The notes: generated by a model not told the origin, from the letters alone. 13,276 bases of DNA from Bacillota bacterium (GCA_023436525.1 JAEZIW010000110.1:1-13276), one strand, 5' to 3'; positions 1-6,631 are shown, numbered from the stretch's first letter. Numbers and translations: made by a program.

Positions 1-908
1 AAGAATTCAAGTCGTTTCAGCAGAACTCCTCGGGAGAGTATTATGGCGTGGGTATGGGGATTGGTATCGACGATGTAACCGGCCTCGCGGTCGTGTCGTA
101 TTTTCTTGATGGCTCCGCGGCGAAGGAGGCGGGCATTGAGGTGGGTGATCTCATTGTCTCCGTTAATGGGGAGGATGTTACCAAGAATACGCTGCAGGAA
201 ATTCGCGTCAAGTGCATCGGCGAAGACGGCACGCCCATCACCATCGGTGTGAAGCGCGGCGAAGACGTGCTGGAGTTTACGATGGAGCGCAAATCAGTCG
301 AGCTCGATATGGCCGCATATAAAATGCTGGACAATGGCATTGGTTACATGCAATTGAAGCAGTTCAGCGGCAACTGCGAAGCGCTTTTTAACGAAGGTAT
401 GGATTATTTCTCAGAGCAGGGCGCAAAAGGCATTATATTTGATTTACGAAACAACCCCGGCGGGTATCTGTCAACCGTGGTCGGTATGCTGGATAGGCTG
501 CTGCCCGAAGGCACAATCGTGTATACCGAGGACAAATACGGCAACCGTGATACCAAAACGAGCGACGCGAATTGCACGAAGATACCGATGGTGCTGCTGG
601 TGAACCAAAATACGGCATCGGCTTCCGAGATATTTGCGGGGGCCATACAGGATTATGATTGGGGCCTTGTGGTGGGCACACGCACGTACGGCAAAGGCGT
701 GGTGCAGATTGTGGTGCCGATTGAATCAACGGGCGGCGGGCTCAAAATCACGTCATCGGAATACTTTACGCCTAAGGGACGCAGCATTGACGGCAACGGC
801 GTCTATCCGGATGTCAACGTGGAGCTGAAAGAGGACGCAACGAAGGATGTGCAACTGGAAGAAGGCCTCAAACAACTGTCGCTGCTGATCAATGAACAAA
901 CACCGTAA
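1..908 (+). CDS. S41 family C-terminal processing protease (CtpA/Prc type), 5' partial
   Basis: Serine protease of the tail-specific/C-terminal processing family, normally membrane-anchored and acting outside the cytoplasm on envelope or secreted proteins. The reading frame is open from base 3, so the gene starts upstream of the window; the GTG at 48 is internal. A PDZ domain comes first (about bases 45-290, with the typical GSAAKEAGIEVGD segment), followed by the S41 catalytic core. The core shows FDLRNNPGG, the nucleophile motif TASASE (the Ser encoded at 618) and TYGKG. The Lys lies 25 residues after the first Ser, the same spacing as the Ser-Lys dyad of E. coli Prc. The C terminus follows the usual KGRSIDGNGVYPD segment. 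The N-terminal anchor is outside the window. The family is certain; the substrate is unknown. Confidence 0.93.
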   Translation, partial: EFKSFQQNSSGEYYGVGMGIGIDDVTGLAVVSYFLDGSAAKEAGIEVGDLIVSVNGEDVTKNTLQEIRVKCIGEDGTPITIGVKRGEDVLEFTMERKSVELDMAAYKMLDNGIGYMQLKQFSGNCEALFNEGMDYFSEQGAKGIIFDLRNNPGGYLSTVVGMLDRLLPEGTIVYTEDKYGNRDTKTSDANCTKIPMVLLVNQNTASASEIFAGAIQDYDWGLVVGTRTYGKGVVQIVVPIESTGGGLKITSSEYFTPKGRSIDGNGVYPDVNVELKEDATKDVQLEEGLKQLSLLINEQTP

Positions 909-945
909 TTCTGACAAGTCACCGTAAAATGTGGATAAGAATTCC

Positions 946-974
946 TTGTCATACGGCAGATACACTGATAGAAT
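946..974 (+). promoter_or_regulatory. sigma-A type promoter for trxB
   Basis: TTGTCA at 946-951 and TAGAAT at 969-974 are separated by 17 bases. Transcription would begin near 981, giving a leader of about 90 nt before trxB. The assignment is by consensus match only. Confidence 0.55.
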
Positions 975-996
975 AATGACGCTGATTACAAATCAG

Positions 997-1026
997 GCCG
1001 GTTCCTAAAAGGGCTGGCTTGTTTTG
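997..1026 (+). terminator. possible leader hairpin/attenuator before trxB
   Basis: Bases 997-1004 can pair with 1011-1018 (8 bp, including three G-U pairs, with a six-base loop). The hairpin is followed by TTGTTTT. It lies downstream of the predicted promoter, so it could be a weak attenuator of trxB, or simply a leftover terminator of the protease gene. The G-U pairs and the interrupted T tract make it weak. Confidence 0.3.
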
Positions 1027-1071
1027 GCACTTTTGCAAGCAATAAACAAGCAGAATTGCGGGAGGGACAGC

Positions 1072-1986
1072 ATGTATGATGTGATTATCGTCGGCGCGGG
1101 CCCAGCCGGGCTTACGGCCGGCTTGTATGCCGGGCGCGCAGGCTTATCGGCGCTGATTCTGGAGAAGGTTTTTGCGGGCGGGCAAATTACACGCACACTG
1201 GCGGTGGAGAATTACCCGGGTTTCCCCGACGGCATTGAAGGGCTTGATTTAAGCTTTAAATTTAAAGAGCAGGCTGAGCGCCATGGCGCGGTGATTGAAA
1301 CGACGGAAGTGACAGGCTTTGATATTGAGGGCGAAGAGAAAAAAGTAATCACGGCAGACAGGATTTACAGCGCAAAATCAGTGATTCTTGCCATGGGCGC
1401 TTCATACAAAACGCTGGGGCTGCAAAGCGAAAGACGGCTATCGGGCTCCGGCGTGTCGTATTGCGCCACATGTGACGGCGCGTTTTTCAAGCAAAAGCAG
1501 GTGGCTGTGATTGGCGGCGGAGATACCGCTATTGAGGATGCGCTGTATCTGGCGAACTTTGCGAGCCACGTGTATGTGGTGCACCGTCGTGATGAACTGC
1601 GCGCGCAGCGGGTGCTGCAGGAGGCCGCGCTGAAGAACGAGAGAATTGAGTTCGTTTGGAACAGCGAGGTGGATGCGATTGAAGGCGACGTTGTTGTGAC
1701 GGGCGTGCGTGTGCGAAACAACAGGACGCAGGAATTACGAACGCTGGCTGTGTCCGGCGTGTTTGTGGCCGTTGGCATTGTGCCGCACAGCGACGATGTG
1801 AGAGAGCTTATCAAAACGGATGACTTTGGATATATTGTCACGGATGAGGCGATGCACACGAGCCTGCCGGGCGTTTTTGCGGCAGGCGATATTGTGGCAA
1901 AGCCGCTTCGTCAGGTGGTAACGGCGGCGGCAGACGGCGCGGTGGCTGTTTACTCGGCGCTGAGTTATTTGAGAGAACACAAATAG
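1072..1986 (+). CDS. trxB: thioredoxin reductase (NADPH)
   Basis: Low-molecular-weight flavoprotein that transfers electrons from NADPH through FAD and a CxxC disulfide to thioredoxin in the cytoplasm. The ATG at 1072 is chosen because GGGAGGGA (about 1059-1067) sits just before it and the protein then begins MYDVIIVGAGPAG, the normal start. This gives 304 residues, the usual family length; an in-frame TTG at 1024 would add 16 atypical residues. Visible motifs are the FAD-binding GAGPAG near residue 8, the redox CATC at residues 131-134, the NADPH-binding GGGDTA, HRRDELRA, and the C-terminal GVFAAGD FAD motif. No thioredoxin gene is adjacent. It stands alone between two predicted promoters. 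Confidence 0.96.
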   Translation: MYDVIIVGAGPAGLTAGLYAGRAGLSALILEKVFAGGQITRTLAVENYPGFPDGIEGLDLSFKFKEQAERHGAVIETTEVTGFDIEGEEKKVITADRIYSAKSVILAMGASYKTLGLQSERRLSGSGVSYCATCDGAFFKQKQVAVIGGGDTAIEDALYLANFASHVYVVHRRDELRAQRVLQEAALKNERIEFVWNSEVDAIEGDVVVTGVRVRNNRTQELRTLAVSGVFVAVGIVPHSDDVRELIKTDDFGYIVTDEAMHTSLPGVFAAGDIVAKPLRQVVTAAADGAVAVYSALSYLREHK

Positions 1987-1992
1987 GACTAG

Positions 1993-2010
1993 ACCAATTT
2001 GCATATTGGT
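1993..2010. promoter_or_regulatory. operator-like inverted repeat over the glmM -35
   Basis: ACCAATTTGCATATTGGT is an 18-bp dyad: ACCAAT and ATTGGT arms flank TTGCAT, and 16 of 18 positions are symmetric. Its centre is the -35 hexamer itself, where a bound protein would block RNA polymerase. The regulator is unknown and is not encoded in the window in any recognisable form. Confidence 0.45.
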
Positions 2011-2027
2011 ATCAAGCGGACTATAAT
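1999..2027 (+). promoter_or_regulatory. sigma-A type promoter for glmM(-glmS)
   Basis: TTGCAT at 1999-2004 and TATAAT at 2022-2027 with a 17-base spacer. It lies in the 68-bp gap between trxB and glmM, with a predicted start near 2034 and a short leader. There is no terminator after trxB, so read-through into glmM is also possible. Confidence 0.65.
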
Positions 2028-2054
2028 ACAAAAGGTTCGCAGCATGGAGGAACT

Positions 2055-3401
2055 ATGGCGAGACTGTTTGGAACGGACGGAGTCAGAGGCATTGCAAACG
2101 AAAAACTGTCGTGCGAGCTGGCGTTTAAGCTGGGGCAGGCGGGCGCGTCTGTACTGACGAGCGAAGTGCACAAGGCGCGTATACTGATAGGCCGCGATAC
2201 ACGGATATCGGGCGAAATGCTGGAAGCCGCGCTGGTGGCGGGCATCTGTTCGGTGGGGGCCGAGGCGCTGGTGGCGGGCGTAATCCCGACATCGGGTATC
2301 GCGTATCTGACACGCAACTATGGAGCGGATGCGGGTATTGTGATTTCAGCTTCGCACAACGCGGCGGAATACAACGGCATCAAGTTCTTCGACTCACAAG
2401 GCAAAAAGCTGCCCGATGAGGTGGAAGACCGCATTGAGGGCATTATTCTAAGCGGCAGCGAAGAGATACCGCTGAAAACAGGCATTGACGTGGGCCGCCG
2501 TGTGAAAGCGGTCAACGCGGTGACGGAATACAAGGAATTCTTGATCGGCTCAACGGATACTAGCCTTCGCGGGCTTAAAATTGTGCTGGATTGTGCACAT
2601 GGTGCGGCTTCTGCACTGGCACCGCGGGCGTTCAGCGAGCTCGGTGCCAACGTGGTGCCGTATTACAACACACCGGACGGCATCAATATTAACGACAACT
2701 GCGGCTCGACACACCCCGGAAAGCTCACGCAGCTCGTCGCGGAGCTCGGTGCCGATATGGGGCTGGCTTTTGACGGCGACGCCGACAGGCTGATTGCGGT
2801 TGATGAGCACGGTGTGGTGGTGGATGGCGACCAGATTATGGCCATCTGCGCGATTGATTTGAAGCAGCGCGGGCTGCTTAAGGACAATACGCTGGTATGC
2901 ACCGTGATGAGCAACCTTGGGCTGGATATCGCAATGAAAGAAGCGGGTATCAAAACGGTTAAGACGCGCGTGGGTGACCGGTATGTGCTTGAAGAGATGC
3001 AAAGAAACGGCTATACGCTCGGCGGGGAACAGTCCGGCCATATCATTTTCCTCGAACACAACTCAACGGGTGACGGGATACTGACGGGCATACAGCTTGC
3101 AACGATTCTGATGCGCAGCGGCAAGCCGCTCTCTAAGCTGGCGGACACGGTGGACATACTGCCGCAGGTGCTGGTAAACGCGCATGTGAAGGATGAATAT
3201 AAAGAGCATATCATGGAAGACGAGCAGATCAAAAAGCAGATCGACGCGCTTGAGAAGCTTTTTGCAGGAAAAGGCCGTGTGCTGATTCGTCCTTCGGGCA
3301 CGGAGCCGCTCGTTCGCGTGATGATAGAAGGACCCGATCAAAAAGAAATTGAACGCCAGGCGGTGAACATGGTGAAGCTCATCGAAAGCCGTCTTGCGTA
3401 A
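2055..3401 (+). CDS. glmM: phosphoglucosamine mutase
   Basis: Interconverts glucosamine-6-phosphate and glucosamine-1-phosphate, the second step to UDP-GlcNAc and therefore peptidoglycan, in the cytoplasm. The 448-residue length is normal. The start MARLFGTDGVRG is canonical, and GGAGG lies at 2046-2050. Seen in order: the active-site SASHN with the phosphorylated Ser at residue 100, the Mg-binding DGDADR at 240-245, the sugar-binding GEQSGH region, and the C-terminal phosphate-binding RPSGTEPLVRVM. It is followed 52 bp later by glmS, whose product makes its substrate, so the pair is probably one transcript. GlmM is distinguished from other phosphohexomutases by the N terminus and by the linkage to glmS. 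Confidence 0.97.
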   Translation: MARLFGTDGVRGIANEKLSCELAFKLGQAGASVLTSEVHKARILIGRDTRISGEMLEAALVAGICSVGAEALVAGVIPTSGIAYLTRNYGADAGIVISASHNAAEYNGIKFFDSQGKKLPDEVEDRIEGIILSGSEEIPLKTGIDVGRRVKAVNAVTEYKEFLIGSTDTSLRGLKIVLDCAHGAASALAPRAFSELGANVVPYYNTPDGININDNCGSTHPGKLTQLVAELGADMGLAFDGDADRLIAVDEHGVVVDGDQIMAICAIDLKQRGLLKDNTLVCTVMSNLGLDIAMKEAGIKTVKTRVGDRYVLEEMQRNGYTLGGEQSGHIIFLEHNSTGDGILTGIQLATILMRSGKPLSKLADTVDILPQVLVNAHVKDEYKEHIMEDEQIKKQIDALEKLFAGKGRVLIRPSGTEPLVRVMIEGPDQKEIERQAVNMVKLIESRLA

Positions 3402-3404
3402 TTT

Positions 3405-3439
3405 GCCTCAATGACGATGACGCCATTGGGGCCATCATC
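3405..3439 (+). promoter_or_regulatory. hairpin(s) in the glmM-glmS spacer next to the glmS ribosome site
   Basis: Bases 3405-3413 (GCCTCAATG) pair with 3424-3432 (CATTGGGGC), giving 9 bp with one G-U and a 10-base loop. A second pairing, 3416-3420 (GATGA) with 3435-3439 (TCATC), uses the loop of the first and ends immediately before the AGGAGG at 3440-3445. There is no T tract, so this is not a terminator. It may tune glmS translation or mRNA processing; that role is inferred. Confidence 0.4.
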
Positions 3440-3453
3440 AGGAGGCATTTAAT

Positions 3454-5277
3454 ATGTGCGGAATTGTTGGCTATGTGGGCGGTAAAGACGTTGTTCCCAT
3501 GCTGCTGAATGGACTCAGCAAACTCGAATACAGAGGATACGACAGCGCCGGCGTTGCGATTGTGTGCGACGGCGAAATGAAAGTGCATAAATCAAAGGGA
3601 CGGCTCAGCGCGCTGCGCAGCCTGATGGAAGGCTGCAACGCGCCGAATGCGGTGGGTATTGGGCATACGCGCTGGGCGACACATGGCGAGCCGTCCTTTG
3701 AAAATTCACATCCCCATACCAATTGCGCGGGCGACATTGCCGTGGTGCATAACGGTATCATCGAAAACTATGTCAAACTGAAAAAGTGGCTGCAGGAGCA
3801 GGGCAACGTGTTTGTTTCGGAGACAGACACAGAGGTTGTTGTGCACTTAATCAACCATTTTTACAACGGTGATTTGCTGGCGGCCGTGCAAGAGGCGATA
3901 TCGCACCTTGAGGGCTCGTACGCGCTCGGTGTGGTATCGCAAAAGCATCCGGACATGATCATCGCGGCACGCAAAGACAGCCCGCTTGTGGTGGGCATCG
4001 GAAGCGGTGAGAACATGATCGCCTCGGACATCCCCGCGCTGATCGAGTACACGCGCGACGTCATTTTCCTGGAAGACAAGGAAATCGCGGTGCTGGAGCG
4101 CGAAAACGTCATCATATACGACGAATACGGTCAAATCGTGAACCGTGATATTTACCATGTGGACTGGGACGCGGCGCAGGCCGAAAAGGGCGGCTATGAG
4201 CATTTCATGATCAAGGAAATTCATGAGGAACCGCGCGTGATGGCCGATACGCTGATGTCGCGCTACAAGGACGGCATGATAGACTTAAGTGACATCGGTA
4301 TCGACGAAGCGCTGGTGAAAAACATCAGCAAGGTGGGCATTATTGCCTGCGGAACGGCATACCACGCGGGCATGGTGGGCAAGTATATCATCGAGAAGCT
4401 CGCGCGCATACCGGTGGATACCGAGATTGCTTCCGAGTTCCGGTATCGAGATCCGCTGATTGTCCCGGGTCAGCTCGTGATTATCATCAGCCAGTCCGGC
4501 GAAACGGCGGACACGCTGGCCGCGATGCGCGAGGCCAAGAAGCGCGGCGCGAAGATAGCGGCGATTGTGAACGTGGTGGGCAGCACGATATCGCGCGAGG
4601 CGGATGCGGTGCTGTATACGCACGCGGGCCCGGAGATTGCGGTGGCTTCCACCAAGGCATACAACACACAGCTGATTGCAATATATATGATCGCGCTGGA
4701 GCTGGGGCGGCTTTCGGGCAGGCTTTCGGCAGAAGAGTACACACGCTATGTGCAGGGGCTTGTCAAAATCCCCGAAACGATGAACACGGTGCTGCAGACC
4801 AAGGATCAGCTCGCGCGTTTCGCGTCGCGCCAGTTCAGCCAGAACAGCGTGTTTTATATTGGCCGTGGGCTCGATTATGTGCTCTCGATGGAGGCATCGT
4901 TAAAGCTCAAGGAGATTTCATATATCCATTCCGAGGCGTATGCGGCGGGTGAATTAAAGCACGGCACCATAGCGCTGATAGAAGACGGCACGCTGGTGGT
5001 GGCGATTGCGATGCAGCGCGGGTTGTTTGACAAGACAGTGAGCAACATTAAAGAGGTGAAGGCGCGCGGCGCGCATGTGCTGGCGGTATGCTTTGAGGGC
5101 AGCGAGCTGCCGGAGGACATTGCGGACGAGGTGATTTACCTGCCCGAGGCGGACGACATATTCGCGCCGATACTCGCGGTCACGCCGATGCAGCTGTTTG
5201 CCTATTATATGACGGTGGAGAAGGGCTTCGACGTGGATAAGCCGAGGAATTTGGCAAAAAGCGTTACAGTTGAATAG
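3454..5277 (+). CDS. glmS: glutamine--fructose-6-phosphate aminotransferase (isomerizing)
   Basis: Forms glucosamine-6-phosphate from fructose-6-phosphate and glutamine, the entry to amino-sugar synthesis. The protein has 607 residues, a normal length. AGGAGG at 3440-3445 lies 8 bases before the ATG. The N-terminal class II glutaminase domain starts MCGIVGYVG, so Cys2 becomes the nucleophile after Met removal; YRGYDSAG, HTRWATHG and HNGIIENY follow. Two SIS domains come next: the first shows CGTAYHAG near residue 299 and SQSGETADT near 346; the second has SLKLKEISYIHSEA and GELKHG. The end DVDKPRNLAKSVTVE is canonical. The last 60 or so bases are duplicated downstream at 5760-5820. No glmS ribozyme precedes the gene. 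Confidence 0.98.
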   Translation: MCGIVGYVGGKDVVPMLLNGLSKLEYRGYDSAGVAIVCDGEMKVHKSKGRLSALRSLMEGCNAPNAVGIGHTRWATHGEPSFENSHPHTNCAGDIAVVHNGIIENYVKLKKWLQEQGNVFVSETDTEVVVHLINHFYNGDLLAAVQEAISHLEGSYALGVVSQKHPDMIIAARKDSPLVVGIGSGENMIASDIPALIEYTRDVIFLEDKEIAVLERENVIIYDEYGQIVNRDIYHVDWDAAQAEKGGYEHFMIKEIHEEPRVMADTLMSRYKDGMIDLSDIGIDEALVKNISKVGIIACGTAYHAGMVGKYIIEKLARIPVDTEIASEFRYRDPLIVPGQLVIIISQSGETADTLAAMREAKKRGAKIAAIVNVVGSTISREADAVLYTHAGPEIAVASTKAYNTQLIAIYMIALELGRLSGRLSAEEYTRYVQGLVKIPETMNTVLQTKDQLARFASRQFSQNSVFYIGRGLDYVLSMEASLKLKEISYIHSEAYAAGELKHGTIALIEDGTLVVAIAMQRGLFDKTVSNIKEVKARGAHVLAVCFEGSELPEDIADEVIYLPEADDIFAPILAVTPMQLFAYYMTVEKGFDVDKPRNLAKSVTVE

Positions 5278-5285
5278 GATAACTG
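5224..5285 (+). repeat. direct repeat, copy 1: intact glmS 3' end
   Basis: This is the terminal part of glmS including its TAG stop and the following GATAACTG. It aligns over 62 bases with 5760-5820; the copies differ by one missing G in copy 2 and three substitutions. The segment encodes the end of GlmS (PRNLAKSVTVE), which in other bacteria is the sequence recognised by Tn7 TnsD. Confidence 0.9.
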
Positions 5286-5293
5286 TGTAGAAT

Positions 5294-5336
5294 AATTCCT
5301 CCGATTGCTATATAATTGCGATTGGAGGAATTTTTT
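5294..5336 (+). terminator. intrinsic terminator of glmS
   Basis: Bases 5294-5308 pair with 5318-5332 over 15 bp (two G-U pairs) with a 9-base loop, and the T run extends to 5336. It lies 17 bases after the glmS stop. Its 3' arm contains the GGAGGAA ribosome site of the next small gene, so the same structure would also hide that site in any read-through transcript. Confidence 0.75.
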
Positions 5337-5585
5337 ATGTCACACTTCTTTTATATGAATGTTAATGGCGACAACAACAAAGATTTTATAATCCAAACCC
5401 TCCATAGTCATGGGTTCTACGATGCCAAAATTCTAAAACAAAAAGAAATACAAATTTCTTCAGATATAAAAATCGGGTCGCTGGTGCGTATTGCCCTAAT
5501 GTTACCGGACAGTTATCCGGATTACTTGAAAATAATCAATGACATGAGAAAAGAATATAAAGCGATATATATTTTAAAGTATTGA
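5337..5585 (+). CDS. small protein of unknown function (82 residues)
   Basis: I do not recognise this protein. The ATG at 5337 is preceded by GGAGGAA (5324-5330), which is better than an in-frame TTG at 5316 lying inside the terminator loop. The protein is hydrophilic, with no signal peptide or membrane segment, and is rich in Lys, Ile and Tyr. Its codons are much more AT-rich than those of glmS, which suggests foreign origin. It lies wholly between the two copies of the glmS tail. After its TGA stop the same frame stays open for a further 43 codons to 5717, so it may be the N-terminal two thirds of a broken gene of about 127 codons. Confidence 0.5.
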   Translation: MSHFFYMNVNGDNNKDFIIQTLHSHGFYDAKILKQKEIQISSDIKIGSLVRIALMLPDSYPDYLKIINDMRKEYKAIYILKY

Positions 5586-5717
5586 GAGGGCAAAGGTCGG
5601 ATCGCGCGTTTGTTCCCAACAGAAACGATAAAAGGTGATGATCTCACTATAGAGCTTCTTTCAGAACTCAATGATGATACTTTCTATCGCATAGAATTCT
5701 TTAAGCGATATTATTGA
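5586..5717 (+). pseudogene. in-frame continuation of the 82-residue gene after TGA
   Basis: Directly after the TGA at 5583-5585 the frame continues open to a second TGA at 5715-5717. It encodes 43 protein-like residues (segments such as DDLTIELLSEL and YRIEFFKRYY) with no start codon or ribosome site of its own. The simplest reading is a nonsense mutation in a once longer gene. Chance openness over 43 codons is also possible. Confidence 0.35.
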
Positions 5718-5759
5718 TCGTTTAGTTTGAATAGATCATATTTTGGATGGCGCAGTTGA

Positions 5760-5820
5760 GGCTTCGACGTGATAAGCCGAGGAATTTGGCAAAAAGCGTG
5801 ACGGTTGAGTAGGATAACTG
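5760..5820 (+). pseudogene. direct repeat, copy 2: displaced glmS 3' end fragment
   Basis: Second copy of the glmS tail, aligned to 5224-5285. One G is lost in the GTGGATAAG segment, which shifts the frame. The three substitutions fall in the third positions of GTT/GTG, ACA/ACG and GAA/GAG, so all are silent in the glmS frame. Weaker resemblance to glmS may continue upstream to about 5747. No translatable product is expected. Confidence 0.85.
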
Positions 5821-5837
5821 AAAGAAAAAATAGAGAT

Positions 5838-5877
5838 TAACGCCGGAGTTGCATGATTAATATGTGTTCCGGCGTTA
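5838..5877. terminator. terminator-like hairpin after the second glmS tail
   Basis: TAACGCCGGA (5838-5847) is a perfect inverted repeat of TCCGGCGTTA (5868-5877), a 10-bp stem with a 20-base loop. The following + strand is ATTATT rather than a pure T run. The A-rich 5821-5830 would read as T-rich on the other strand, so it could work in either direction. It was probably the original glmS terminator before the duplication. Confidence 0.5.
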
Positions 5878-5902
5878 TTATTATATCCAAAGTTAGAATT
5901 TC

Positions 5903-5931
5903 TTTACTTCTTATCTACCGTCCTATATTAT
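5903..5931 (+). promoter_or_regulatory. putative promoter of the zinc-ribbon gene
   Basis: TTTACT at 5903-5908 and TATTAT at 5926-5931, with a 17-base spacer, upstream of the ATG at 5964. It is a moderate consensus match in AT-rich sequence, so a chance match is possible. Confidence 0.35.
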
Positions 5932-5963
5932 GGAAACACAATACATGTATAAGGCGGTGTCAT

Positions 5964-6500
5964 ATGGCTTCAATCATCACACAAATCGCAAACAAATGGA
6001 AACTAACACAGAACGAGACCCTCCTTTCGGGACGCGTGAACGACATATTCGTCAATATTACTTTTGTGAAACACGTGCGTAAAAACGCCAACATGGAGCC
6101 GTGCGATTATAACAAGTCATTTGAGAATTACGTTTTCGAAGCGCTGTTTCAGCCCAAATACGAATATGTAACGATCGATCTTTATGTCACCAGAAAAGAA
6201 GGTATAAACGAAGCGGAACTGAGCGGATTTTTAGACACGAATTACGAGAGCTTCAAAACCAGCCTGCCGACTTATGTTAACGGGCATTTTGGGGTGACAC
6301 TGTATCAGCGCGATGCCGTGAACGTGAAGGCGTGGTATGTGATTGACTTTTTGAATCTGTTAACGGGCTTCTTAAACGAGCGCGGATACACCAGCGGCTG
6401 CAAAAAATGCGGCAGCAACGATAATCTGTCTCAGGTGGTATATGCCTCAAGAGCCACGGAGATATGCGAGAACTGCCGACTGAAGGAAGCGACGTTTTAA
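5964..6500 (+). CDS. uncharacterised protein with C-terminal zinc ribbon
   Basis: 178 residues from the ATG at 5964, which is preceded by AAGGCGG (5951-5957). A GTG-type upstream extension from 5853 would run through the terminator hairpin and add 37 residues without a ribosome site, so I reject it. The first ~140 residues are a mixed alpha/beta domain I do not recognise. The C terminus carries C146-x2-C149 and C168-x2-C171, a four-Cys zinc-ribbon pattern with an 18-residue middle. There is no signal peptide, so it is probably cytoplasmic. A nucleic-acid or protein-binding role would be a guess. It is the first complete gene beyond the glmS repeat. Confidence 0.75.
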   Translation: MASIITQIANKWKLTQNETLLSGRVNDIFVNITFVKHVRKNANMEPCDYNKSFENYVFEALFQPKYEYVTIDLYVTRKEGINEAELSGFLDTNYESFKTSLPTYVNGHFGVTLYQRDAVNVKAWYVIDFLNLLTGFLNERGYTSGCKKCGSNDNLSQVVYASRATEICENCRLKEATF

Positions 6501-6561
6501 GATTGTGTATAGCTTTCACGTTATTTGCATGCAATATTTATGATATGAATTCAAATGATGA

Positions 6562-6567
6562 TATAAT
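6562..6567 (+). promoter_or_regulatory. extended -10 promoter for the lipoprotein gene
   Basis: TGATATAAT contains an extended -10 (TGn-TATAAT, hexamer at 6562-6567) about 20 bases upstream of the ATG at 6588. No good -35 is seen at 17 bases. GATGA (6557-6561) and TCATC (6567-6571) form a small dyad across the -10. Confidence 0.4.
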
Positions 6568-6587
6568 CATCGCGGAGATAAGGTAAT

Positions 6588-6631
6588 ATGAAGTGTACTA
6601 AATTTTTATAGGTATTTTTCTCACATTAGTC
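6588..6631 (+). other. frameshifted signal-peptide start of the lipoprotein gene
   Basis: The ATG at 6588 has a good ribosome site (GGAG at 6574-6577, AAGG at 6580-6583) but reads MKCTKFL and then stops at TAG 6609. The frame that carries the lipobox is open from 6602 with no normal start before 6632. One extra T in the run TTTTT at 6603-6607 would join them into MKCTKFFIGIFLTLVM, a standard signal peptide. The sequence is therefore a single-base deletion, a homopolymer error, or a slippage site. Confidence 0.6.

Noticed and set aside
1365..1859. Minus-strand open frame of 164 codons inside trxB
   Set aside because: It has Ser/Thr/Arg-rich low-complexity translation, no ribosome site, and lies wholly inside a clear gene.
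3402..3453. glmS ribozyme upstream of glmS
   Set aside because: Only 52 bases separate glmM and glmS, too short for the catalytic core, and its conserved sequence is not seen there or in the end of glmM.
5583..5585. UGA recoded as Trp or Sec in the small gene
   Set aside because: No SECIS-like structure is obvious, no UGA interrupts any core gene, and TGA serves as a normal stop in the 8130 gene.
5224..5820. Tn7 or Tn7-like transposon at the glmS tail
   Set aside because: The location fits, but there are no tns-like genes, no TGTGGG-type ends and no 5-bp target duplication; Tn7 insertion also does not duplicate the glmS tail.
5853..5963. 37-residue extension of the zinc-ribbon protein
   Set aside because: It starts inside the terminator-like hairpin and runs over the predicted promoter; the ATG at 5964 has its own ribosome site.
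6525..6534. TTGCATGCAA palindrome
   Set aside because: Ten bases of AT-rich self-complementarity are expected by chance and no flanking promoter elements use it.
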